A stretch of 5,060 bases of DNA from JBHIBA01 sp046758845 (GCA_046758845.1 JBHIBA010000331.1:1-5060); one strand, 5' to 3'. Shown: positions 1-4,938, counted from the stretch's first letter. A program made the numbers and translations. Notes: a model not told the origin generated them from the sequence alone.

Positions 1-333
1 CGAAAGAGCCTCGCAGCCCCCGTTCTCGCCGCCGTTCTGTTTGCCCTCTTTTCCTGCGCAACCCCGGGAACCGTTCAAGCCCAGGGTACGCTTGAAGAAG
101 CGAAACGTCTCTACACCGAAGTGATTCGCCTCTACCGGGCCGGCCGCTATGCGGAGGCGGTCCCCCTGGCCGAACGCTCCCTGGCCATCCTCGAAAAAAC
201 AGTGGGGCCGGACCACCCGAACATCGTCAAGACGCTAAACACCCTGGCGGGGCTTTACGAGAAGCTGGAGGAGGCCGCCAGACTGTCGGCCCGGGCGAAG
301 GCGATGGAGGGAAGGCTGGCCACGAGGTGGTGA
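1..333 (+). CDS. Short secreted/lipoprotein TPR protein, 5' end missing
   Basis: The frame is open from the first base of the window to a TGA at 331-333, giving 110 visible residues; only the start and perhaps a few codons are missing. Residues about 5-32 are a hydrophobic export signal (LAAPVLAAVLFALF) followed by Ser-Cys-Ala, so either lipoprotein processing at that Cys or cleavage after VQA is possible. The mature part has kinesin-light-chain-type TPR units: a helix with AGRYAEAVPLAERSLAI, the linker GPDHPN, then a helix with VKTLNTLAGLYEKL. Such proteins usually carry many repeats; here only about two remain between the signal and a typical C-terminal tail (LSARAKAMEGR). The function is probably protein-protein interaction in the periplasm or outer membrane, with no partner visible. 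A near copy of its last 15 codons occurs at 1777-1822. A shorter start at GTG 121 would discard the signal sequence and is less likely. Confidence 0.75.
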   Translation, partial: RKSLAAPVLAAVLFALFSCATPGTVQAQGTLEEAKRLYTEVIRLYRAGRYAEAVPLAERSLAILEKTVGPDHPNIVKTLNTLAGLYEKLEEAARLSARAKAMEGRLATRW

Positions 334-704
334 ACCGGGAGGCGCTTCCCTCCTTTATTCTCCCCGACCTTGGCCAGCATGTCTTGAAGCATTCTTACTG
401 AGGCGGGGGCGTGTCCGGCATAGTGGTTATTGAAGTAGGCCAGCACGTGGACCTTTCGCTCAAGGACATCCTGAAAGACGGGCACCCAGCCGAGCAGGTC
501 CTCGGTGCGGTTGATGACGAGCCTGTCCCACGTGTCGGTCATCTCCTCAATTTTCCGCCGGTCGCCGAGCCACCGGACGAAGACGAACTCGGCCGTCACG
601 GGGTCCACCTTCTCCATCAGGTGGTCGATCCGGTACATCCAGGGATGGTCAACGAGGGTGAAGGCCACGCCGTGATCCCGGAGGATGCCAAGTAGCTCAT
701 CCCC
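255..704 (-). pseudogene. 5'-truncated DUF72 (YecE-like) gene relic
   Basis: On the minus strand, an open frame running from just after a TAA (711-713) to a stop at 255-257 matches the C-terminal part of DUF72 proteins. Diagnostic segments in order are LRDHGVAFTLVDHPWM, DPVTAEFVFVRWLGDRR, TWDRLVINRTEDL and the signature AYFNNHYAGHAPASV. DUF72 proteins normally have about 240-280 residues in a TIM-barrel-like fold of unknown biochemical role. Only the last ~110 are present, and the N-terminal half is absent because the frame is closed at 711-713. Family-like sequence ends near 370; the remaining codons to 255 lie antisense to the TPR gene and are probably read-through. No ribosome binding site is seen at the nominal ATG at 666-668. 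I read this as a relic. Expression as a short protein cannot be excluded but would lack half the fold. Confidence 0.72.
337..359 (+). terminator. Weak candidate terminator after the TPR gene
   Basis: Four bases after the TPR stop codon, GGAGG (338-342) can pair with CCTCC (349-353) around a six-base loop, and TTTATT follows. The stem is only five pairs, extended by one G-T, so this is a weak call supported mainly by its position. Confidence 0.25.
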
Positions 705-718
705 CGGGTTTTATTTCG
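677..718 (+). terminator. Strong hairpin followed by a T tract
   Basis: CCCGGAGGATG (677-687) pairs with CATCCCCCGGG (698-708) around a ten-base loop, with a single A-C mismatch, and TTTTATTT follows at 709-716. Read on the plus strand this has the form of an intrinsic terminator. On the minus strand the same arms pair without any mismatch (one G-U), starting only three bases after the stop codon of the gene at 711-1151, but without a following U tract. It may therefore protect the 3' end of that gene or stop antisense transcription. It also overlaps the truncated edge of the DUF72 relic. Confidence 0.5.
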
Positions 719-1151
719 TCGAGTTTTTCCCACTTTGTGGGATGGCGCCCTTCTCCTTGCACGTAAAGTGTAGAGTGCATTCGTGAAGTTTGGTTTTTCC
801 TGATTCATCCCAGAAGGAGACGCTGAGCGACCCAGGTCCTTTGTCAACACAAGCGATGTATCTGTTATACTGAATAGCGGTCTCCTCCTCGCTAGACAGG
901 TCGGGAGCTCCGAGGCCACCTGCGAACCTCATACTCCCCGACACTGCCCCACGCACTTTATACGTGACCCCTTTCTTAGCACCCGCTACCCCATAGGTAA
1001 AGCTCGGGACGGTTTTCCCTTCTTTCGTTTTGGTGAACGTGAAGAAACACCCGAAAATCTCGCCGCCCATTGCGAGGTTGAAGCTGCTTACCCAGAGGTA
1101 CAGGAAAGTTGCCAATGCAAAACCGAGAGCCCTTCTTGCCGGACGAGCCAT
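711..1151 (-). CDS. Secreted protein of unknown function, 146 aa
   Basis: I do not recognise this family. The protein begins MARPARRALGFALATFLYLW, a basic N-terminus and hydrophobic core typical of a Sec signal peptide, with likely cleavage near residues 28-30 (LAMG-GEIF). The mature ~117 residues are rich in beta-forming stretches (FTFTKTKEGKTVPSFTYGV, TYKVRGAVSGSMRF, LSVSFWDESG) and contain four cysteines (C35, C101, C125, C131) that could form two disulfides in the periplasm or outside the cell. The C-terminus is short and basic. The start at 1149-1151 is chosen because a purine-rich GAGGGGGAA precedes it by about four bases and the signal peptide begins there. A well-matched sigma-70 promoter lies about 70 bp upstream, supporting a real single-gene unit. 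It is followed in the same frame, after its TAA, by the DUF72 relic. Confidence 0.62.
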   Translation of the reverse strand: MARPARRALGFALATFLYLWVSSFNLAMGGEIFGCFFTFTKTKEGKTVPSFTYGVAGAKKGVTYKVRGAVSGSMRFAGGLGAPDLSSEEETAIQYNRYIACVDKGPGSLSVSFWDESGKTKLHECTLHFTCKEKGAIPQSGKNSTK

Positions 1152-1219
1152 GCATTTCCCCCTCTTCGTGCTCCGTCCTCACCTGCCGAGCAAAATACCC
1201 TCTGTTGCTGTGTGGACCC

Positions 1220-1249
1220 ATTAGAACCGGCTTCCAAGGCCCTTGTCAA
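1220..1249 (-). promoter_or_regulatory. Sigma-70-type promoter for the 146-aa secreted protein
   Basis: Read on the minus strand, a perfect -35 box TTGACA (1244-1249) is followed after 18 bases by TCTAAT (1220-1225), which matches TATAAT at five of six positions. Transcription would start near 1213, leaving a leader of about 60 nt before the ATG at 1151. Confidence 0.55.
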
Positions 1250-1437
1250 CGAATCTTTGAGGCCCACAAACCAGGCGCTGACGGCCATCCACCATCGCGA
1301 AATCGGATAAAAGAACGGACCCCCGCCCCTCGGTTTGCCTTGCCGACACTTCAACCCGTCAAGAAGAAAAGCCTGCTGCCTTCTGGGGGTGGCTCCGCCC
1401 AAGGTCAGACAGGCACGGGTCGCAGTCCGCTGACCCC
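1250..1437. other. Spacer with no recognisable gene
   Basis: This stretch lies between the promoter of the 146-aa gene and the truncated inner edge of the IS21 remnant. I see no convincing coding sequence, no second IS end and no transposase C-terminus. The deletion that removed the rest of the element probably ends at its right edge. Confidence 0.5.
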
Positions 1438-1647
1438 TTCCAGGATGCGGTCGATCACTGCCGTGAACGGACCCAGCTTCGGCCGCGCGCGAGGCCCGCT
1501 CCGCTGATAGCCGGGCGGGATCGAAAACCTCAGCATCTTGCGCACCGTGTCCCGGTGCAATCCAAACATCCGCGCCGCTTCGCGGATGCTCATCCCTTCG
1601 ACGTGGCAGGCGTGCCGAACCCGTGCGTACAGTTCCACTGCGTACAT
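1405..1647 (-). pseudogene. istA: Truncated IS21 transposase IstA, N-terminal 70 residues
   Basis: The product begins MYAVELYARVRHACHVEGMS and contains the IstA N-terminal helix-turn-helix at residues 19-40 (SIREAARMFGLHRDTVRKML). It continues with the conserved follow-on FSIPPGYQR, RPKLGPFTAVIDRILE. Similarity stops at about residue 70-71, and the frame closes ten codons later in unrelated sequence. Full IstA proteins have about 400-500 residues with a DDE integrase domain, all of which is missing here. The start is supported by GGGAGG (1655-1660) seven bases upstream. A short DNA-binding peptide could be made from this intact 5' end, but transposase activity is not possible. Confidence 0.8.
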
Positions 1648-1775
1648 CCCCCAGCCTCCCTTCAGGTCGTATCCGGCAAACCTGAAGGAAGACCAAAGGG
1701 GGGTCCACTTTTAGAACGCCGCGGCTACAACCACTAGCCGACTCAGTGGTACAGTTTTGCACCGACGATTATACA
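1438..1775 (-). mobile_element. IS21-family element remnant, one end only
   Basis: The tip is at 1775, where the minus strand starts TGTATAATCG, compatible with the TG...CA ends of IS21 elements. Inside it come two related blocks of the kind IS21 elements carry as multiple transposase binding sites, then the start of istA with its ribosome binding site. Sequence resembling the element stops near 1438: the rest of istA, all of istB and the opposite end are absent from the window. The element cannot move by itself. Sequence matching the host TPR gene begins within two bases of the tip, which fixes this edge as a true insertion junction. Confidence 0.7.
1698..1775 (-). repeat. IS21 end with two internal repeats
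   Basis: On the minus strand TGCAAAACTGTACCACT (1745-1761) and TCTAAAAGTGGACCCCCC (1698-1715) share the pattern AAAA..TG.ACC.C. They look like the L1 and L2 transposase-binding repeats typical of IS21-family termini. The assignment is by arrangement and pattern, not by match to a named element. Confidence 0.5.
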
Positions 1776-1776
1776 G

Positions 1777-1822
1777 GGCGCGGGCGAAGGCGATGCAGGG
1801 AAGGCTGGCCACGCGGCGGTGA
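1777..1822 (+). pseudogene. 3'-end fragment of a TPR gene copy, abutting the IS
   Basis: These 46 bases match 288-333, the end of the TPR gene, at 42 positions. The same reading frame and stop are kept (ARAKAMQGRLATRR then TGA). The match starts within two bases of the IS tip at 1775 and ends just after the stop codon. The simplest reading is that a second TPR gene was interrupted by the IS21-family element and later lost its 5' part. Confidence 0.7.
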
Positions 1823-1887
1823 AGCCCTTCCGCGCGTTTATGCGTCCGTCAGGGCGCGGGTTTCTCGGAGCCTTTGGGGCTGATTTA

Positions 1888-2988
1888 TTATTCTCCTTCG
1901 GGTGGCTGGACGGCGGAACGATTCTTGATTATCCTCATTCTTTCAATGACCCTTTCCGCATAGGCCCTAGCCATTTGCTGAGCAGGAGGGTACATCCACC
2001 AGTTCGGTATCGTCGTTCCGCCTCGCGTAACGATCCGTGATTTCCGGTCCTTCACGACTTTCCGTATTTCAGAGCGATGTTCTTCCAGCCACTGATAAAT
2101 GGACTGATGATCGGAGTCGATTTTGCCTTCGGTAGGATTCAGTTTCGCCCTTAGATAATCCCAAGCTTCTTTCTCCTCGTCCAGCAAAATCGAAGCGGCC
2201 AAGAATCCCAACGCATACCCAGGTTCATCACCTACACGCGCCCTATAACTTGCCTGATCCGTTTTCACGATTGTCGGGAATTTTTTTGTGCAGTCCTGAT
2301 AGCGCCCGCTCCGGTAACAGAGCACTAAAGGAAGTATGGGTGAACACGCGAAGCAAAGACCACCGAAATAAGCAAAGCCGTCATAATTGACAATAAGTTC
2401 CTTGATGTTGTCGTAGTCCAAATCCTCGAAACTTGCAAGAGCTCCATTCCCCGCAAAAAACACAAGGATGTTCTTGATTTTATCTCCGAGGGTGCTGATG
2501 CTCAGCGTGTTGCAGCAATGCGCGCCGCCCGAGTAGTGCCGCAAGATCAGTTCGGTCTTTCCGTCCCGGTTTAAGTCAATGCACAGAATCTGAATATTGC
2601 GTTTCCTTAGATAATCTCCGTCATTCCTCAGCGTGAATCGGACATTGTATTCAGGATCGAGAATCAGCAAGGTTACGCCGTAGCGGTCTTTATAATCTTG
2701 GCTTACGTGCCAGTTCAAGGCGACCGTGTGGTCTCCGCAGGTCTGAAAGGTAATGTCAGGGGCAATCCCTTCGCGCTGACCCGGCTTTTCCAGAATCGGC
2801 TGACTGGCCGGAGAAGTCTCAGGGGCATCAACAGCGGCCAAATCAAATCCCGTCAACTGACGGGGGTCCTGAGCGGGGGATGACTGGGGAACAGCCTGGG
2901 AGGCTGTCAGTACAACCAGAAGAAAGGACATCAGTACAATCAGAAGAAAGGACAGGAGAGATGACAGGGACCGAAGGCACAGGTTCAT
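1888..2988 (-). CDS. Secreted FG-GAP/VCBS-like protein with GAHCC motif, 366 aa
   Basis: I cannot assign a specific function. Residues 1-32 are a Sec signal peptide with an unusually long hydrophobic core, and cleavage near SQA-VP is likely. A Pro/Gln/Ser-rich linker (about 33-75) follows. Residues 130-200 carry two Asp-rich loops, DLNRDGKTEL (138-147) and DLDYDNIKEL (189-198). These resemble FG-GAP/VCBS or EF-hand-type calcium-binding repeats of extracellular beta-propellers, though there are too few for a full propeller. Between them lies HYSGGAHCCNTLSI (151-164); a D..GDG..E..-x-YSGGAHCC arrangement recurs in secreted bacterial hypothetical proteins. Further cysteines sit at 212, 215, 224 and 233. 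The last 100 residues are charged and probably helical. The start is secure: AAGGAGG (2997-3003) lies eight bases before the ATG. The end has two consecutive TAA stops. Its base composition is visibly more AT-rich than the flanking genes, suggesting a different origin. Transcription is probably sigma-54 dependent. Confidence 0.82.
   Translation of the reverse strand: MNLCLRSLSSLLSFLLIVLMSFLLVVLTASQAVPQSSPAQDPRQLTGFDLAAVDAPETSPASQPILEKPGQREGIAPDITFQTCGDHTVALNWHVSQDYKDRYGVTLLILDPEYNVRFTLRNDGDYLRKRNIQILCIDLNRDGKTELILRHYSGGAHCCNTLSISTLGDKIKNILVFFAGNGALASFEDLDYDNIKELIVNYDGFAYFGGLCFACSPILPLVLCYRSGRYQDCTKKFPTIVKTDQASYRARVGDEPGYALGFLAASILLDEEKEAWDYLRAKLNPTEGKIDSDHQSIYQWLEEHRSEIRKVVKDRKSRIVTRGGTTIPNWWMYPPAQQMARAYAERVIERMRIIKNRSAVQPPEGE
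2907..2954 (-). repeat. 24-bp tandem duplication in a signal-peptide core
   Basis: Positions 2907-2930 and 2931-2954 are direct, adjacent 24-bp copies differing at one base (C2916 versus T2940). In the 366-aa gene they encode SFLLIVLM and SFLLVVLT (residues 13-28), so one 8-residue unit of the hydrophobic core is duplicated in frame. Confidence 0.9.
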
Positions 2989-2996
2989 TGTTTTCG

Positions 2997-3003
2997 CCTC
3001 CTT
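2997..3003 (-). promoter_or_regulatory. Strong Shine-Dalgarno site fixing the 366-aa start
   Basis: AAGGAGG on the minus strand is a near-perfect anti-16S match placed eight bases before the ATG at 2986-2988. It decides this start over internal methionines. Confidence 0.85.
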
Positions 3004-3027
3004 TTCGATGCCAACCCTTCCCTCTCT

Positions 3028-3153
3028 TTATCCGCGAGCCGCTACGGCAAAGAGCTGAATGCGGGAGCCATGAGAAGTCCGAAGAGCGGATAGATCCCAA
3101 GCGTATAAGCGCCAACCGAGGCCCGAGCGCGGCTGAATCTGAAAGGCGGTCAT
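3028..3153 (-). CDS. Possible 41-aa leader ORF between sigma-54 promoter and secreted gene
   Basis: The minus-strand ATG at 3151-3153 is preceded by GGGGAGGA (3159-3166) with a five-base gap, one of the best ribosome binding sites in the window. The frame runs to a TAA at 3028-3030, giving a 41-residue peptide starting MTAFQIQPRSGLGW and ending LFAVAARG. There is no recognisable domain, signal or membrane segment. It starts about 40 nt after the predicted sigma-54 transcription start and ends 39 nt before the 366-aa gene. It could be a small protein, a translated leader that sets downstream expression, or chance coding behind a fortuitous purine run. The placement is the main support. Confidence 0.35.
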   Translation of the reverse strand: MTAFQIQPRSGLGWRLYAWDLSALRTSHGSRIQLFAVAARG

Positions 3154-3205
3154 GGCCGTCCTCCCCGAACGAAAATTTTTCTCAAGACTGTCGTGCTTCT
3201 CTTAA

Positions 3206-3221
3206 AGCAAGGGCCTTGCCA
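3206..3221 (-). promoter_or_regulatory. Sigma-54 (-24/-12) promoter
   Basis: The minus strand reads TGGCAAG-GCCC-TTGCT. Compared with the RpoN consensus TGGCACG-N4-TTGCW, it has the invariant GG and GC dinucleotides with exact spacing and only one mismatch. Transcription would start near 3195 and run toward the 41-codon ORF and the 366-aa secreted protein. RpoN promoters need an enhancer-binding activator, so the downstream gene is probably induced by a specific signal. I could not identify a clear activator site upstream. Confidence 0.7.
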
Positions 3222-3222
3222 A

Positions 3223-3440
3223 AACTGCGGGAGCGGAGAGCGCCGGGCGGTCGCCCAATGGGTAAACCAAAGAGAAACAAAGAGTTATTAGGGATTAGAG
3301 CGCGCGCGTTCGGCCGATTGCCTTCGGGTACATCGGGGCCTCGGGCGGTCAAACGCCGGCGAATCGTTGAAAACCTTACAAAGCGAGCGCTGTTTGAATG
3401 TAAAAAGGTGCGGGAACCGAAAAAGCAGGCAGCCGAACTT
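3223..3440. other. Non-coding spacer upstream of the sigma-54 promoter
   Basis: No convincing gene is seen between the stop of the OsmC-like gene and the sigma-54 promoter. Short dyads occur, for example TTACA/TGTAA arms at about 3377-3405 and a GGGC-GACC-GCCC hairpin near 3250. Enhancer-binding protein sites would be expected here, but none is clear enough to name. No good terminator for the OsmC-like gene was found. Confidence 0.4.
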
Positions 3441-3962
3441 CTACCCGTCGCCCAGCTCGACTTCGACCTCTTTGCCGTTCACCGTGTACTTGCTCTTCAA
3501 GGGGACCGCCGTCTGGACCATGTTCTCGGCGAAGCAACCCCTTTTCGCGTTCCGGACGAGGCTTTTGAGTTTTTCCTCGGGCGCGTCCGATTCCAGCTCA
3601 AAATGCGTGCGCACCTCCGAGAACCCGCTGAAGACCGTTCCTTTGAGAACGGAGCCGCCGAGAAAAATATCCGACTCGACGTGGACCTTGGCCGATTTGA
3701 GGGGGAGTTTCATGATGGAAGCGTACCGCTTCACCTGCGTGAGCAGTCATTGGCCGATCCCGGCGGTGAGATAAGTCAAAGGCTGCGGGTGATTGCCGTC
3801 CCCGCCCAGGGTCGGCGGCTCGTCCGAGTGCCAGGTGAATTCGCCCTCGCGGGCCTCGTGGAGCTGTTTTTCTTTGTTCTCGCAAACGACCGAAATGGTC
3901 TTTCGCATGGTTTCTTTCGGCAGTTCATCGCCGAATACGCTGTGTGCAACGTCCATCGTCAT
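3441..3962 (-). CDS. OsmC-family protein, probable selenoprotein (in-frame TGA = Sec72)
   Basis: Two ORFs, residues 1-71 and 73-173, are in the same frame and separated only by one TGA (3747-3749). Joined, they give a full-length 173-residue OsmC/YhfA-type protein. The N-terminal beta strands (TISVVCENKEKQLH, EFTWHSDEPP) lead to GGDGNHPQPLTYLTAGIGQ, then the TGA, then LLTQVKRYASIMKL on the central helix. From the P-x-P to the TGA is the same distance as from PSPMEMVLMAAGG to the first catalytic Cys in E. coli YhfA. The second family cysteine is present as C143 in LVRNAKRGCFAENMV. OsmC-like proteins use such a Cys pair for thiol peroxidase or related redox chemistry in the cytoplasm; Sec at position 72 would be the attacking residue. 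A SECIS-like hairpin follows the TGA. The ATG at 3960-3962 has AAGGA nine bases upstream; an ATG at residue 3 is an alternative start. The gene ends in TAG. The alternative is a nonsense mutation of TGT/TGC, but there is no other lesion. Confidence 0.8.
3714..3746 (-). promoter_or_regulatory. Candidate bacterial SECIS element
   Basis: Immediately 3' of the TGA, the minus-strand RNA can form a hairpin. GAAGC pairs with GCUUC around the loop GGUAC, and the stem extends below through GGU against AUC with one bulged C, giving eight pairs. The apical GGU starts 20 nt after the UGA. Bacterial SECIS elements place a small apical loop containing GU about 16-37 nt from the codon, and E. coli fdhF has GGU at nearly the same distance. 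SelB recognition of this loop would deliver Sec-tRNA. Folding was done by eye. Confidence 0.65.
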
Positions 3963-4024
3963 CTTTGCTTTTCCTTATTCCATCGTTGTTTCGTGACCCC
4001 AACCGGGAGATGGCGTACGCTTAA

Positions 4025-4052
4025 AGGTTAGGGCGGGTGTGGGAGCTTGCAA
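4025..4052 (-). promoter_or_regulatory. Weak sigma-70-type promoter candidate for the OsmC-like gene
   Basis: The minus strand shows TTGCAA (4047-4052), 16 bases, then TAACCT (4025-4030). Both boxes match the consensus only partly. The position, about 60 bp upstream of the ATG, is reasonable. Confidence 0.25.
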
Positions 4053-4125
4053 GGCAATCCTCAAATTTTCTCCAGCCGCAAATCTCGTTGCAGGCGAGCG
4101 CCTCCCGCCGGATCCTTGTCTCCGA

Positions 4126-4155
4126 TTGACAACCCCCCGGCCCCCCCGATACCAT
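4126..4155 (+). promoter_or_regulatory. Sigma-70-type promoter for the cyclase-family gene
   Basis: A perfect TTGACA (4126-4131) is followed after an 18-base, almost pure C/G spacer by TACCAT (4150-4155), four of six matches to TATAAT. The start site would be about 85 nt before the ATG at 4249. Confidence 0.45.
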
Positions 4156-4248
4156 CCCTCGAAAGCGGAAATCAGCGGCTTGAGGATTTATTTCCGCGCA
4201 TCCGTGGATGGGCGGATTCGAGACGACCCGATCGTTGGAGGCGCAGTC

Positions 4249-4938
4249 ATGGCCGAGTGGGTGGACCTGACGCTGACGTTGGGGGGGCCGAGGATGTCCG
4301 TGGTTCCCGAGCATCCCGAGGTGACGTTCAAGCCCATCCACACCCACAAAGGGCACTTCCGCTCCAACACGTTCATGTCGATGAGCATTCACTGCGGCAC
4401 TCACGTGGATTGCCCCCGGCACTTCGTCGACGGAGGAACGACCATCGATGAGATGCCGCTGGAGAGATACATGGGCCGGGGGATCCTGGCGGACCTGCGG
4501 GGAAAGGTGGCCGAGAACGAAGCGGTGACGCTGGAGGTCCTGAAACCCTTCGGTTGGACGCCCGGGCGCATTCACGACAAGATCGTCGTCCTCCACACGG
4601 GCTGGCTGGATCGCGCGTTCGGCACAGAGCGGCTCTACGTAGATAACCCCTACATGGCGGTGGAGGTCGCCGAATCCTTCGTGGAGGCCGGCGTGCGGGC
4701 CATCGCCGTGGACTTCACCGTCGACAAGCTTCCGCCGGGCCAGCCGCCCCAGGCCGGCGATTGTCCCATCCACCGGATCGTCCTGCCCAGGATGATCCCG
4801 CTCATCGAAAACCTCACCAACCTGGACAAGCTGGTCGGAAAGGAATTCGAGCTGTACGCCCTTCCGCTGAAGATCTACCAGGGGGACGGGGCCGCGACGC
4901 GGGCGGTGGCGAGGATCCTCGGGGACGCGCAGGCGTAG
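4249..4938 (+). CDS. Cyclase / kynurenine-formamidase-family metal hydrolase, 229 aa
   Basis: This is a complete member of the cyclase family (PF04199), cytoplasmic metal-dependent hydrolases related to KynB-type kynurenine formamidase and isatin hydrolase. The signature HCGTHVDCPRHF (residues 48-59) supplies the metal ligands H48, H52 and D54, plus H58. The conserved C-terminal segment CPIHRIVLPRMIPLIENLTNL (172-192) supplies H175 and the catalytic-type E187. KIVVLHTGWLDR and VRAIAVDF are the typical core strands. The length fits the family (about 210-260). The start at 4249 is set by GGAGG (4237-4241) seven bases upstream and by the family-like N-terminus MAEWVDLTLTLGG; an open frame back to 4039 lacks family sequence. 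The substrate cannot be read from sequence: no tryptophan-degradation genes are adjacent, so I do not call it kynB. It is divergent from the OsmC-like gene and separately transcribed. Confidence 0.9.
   Translation: MAEWVDLTLTLGGPRMSVVPEHPEVTFKPIHTHKGHFRSNTFMSMSIHCGTHVDCPRHFVDGGTTIDEMPLERYMGRGILADLRGKVAENEAVTLEVLKPFGWTPGRIHDKIVVLHTGWLDRAFGTERLYVDNPYMAVEVAESFVEAGVRAIAVDFTVDKLPPGQPPQAGDCPIHRIVLPRMIPLIENLTNLDKLVGKEFELYALPLKIYQGDGAATRAVARILGDAQA

Noticed and set aside
411..695. A 94-codon plus-strand open frame
   Set aside because: It is antisense to the DUF72 relic and mirrors its codons; there is no ribosome binding site or domain.
1088..1762. A 224-codon minus-strand open frame spanning the IS remnant
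   Set aside because: It is out of frame with the genuine IstA N-terminus, crosses the IS breakpoint and overlaps the promoter and start of the 146-aa gene; no domain is seen.
3441..3962. Reading the OsmC-like locus as two separate genes or a plain nonsense pseudogene
   Set aside because: The second part would have to start at a GTG inside the central helix without a ribosome binding site. The stop is a TGA exactly at the catalytic Cys and is followed by a SECIS-like hairpin.
2880..4031. A 383-codon plus-strand open frame
   Set aside because: It runs antisense to the OsmC-like gene and through intergenic DNA. Its product is Arg/Pro-rich and low-complexity in style, with no recognisable domain, and it conflicts with well-supported minus-strand genes.
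4039..4248. Longer N-terminus for the cyclase-family protein
   Set aside because: The frame is open, but the extra 70 codons lack family similarity and contain the predicted promoter, and a strong ribosome binding site sits before the ATG at 4249.
4021..4773. A 250-codon minus-strand open frame
   Set aside because: It is antisense to the cyclase-family gene; its His/Arg/Pro-rich product is the usual shadow of a GC-rich coding region.
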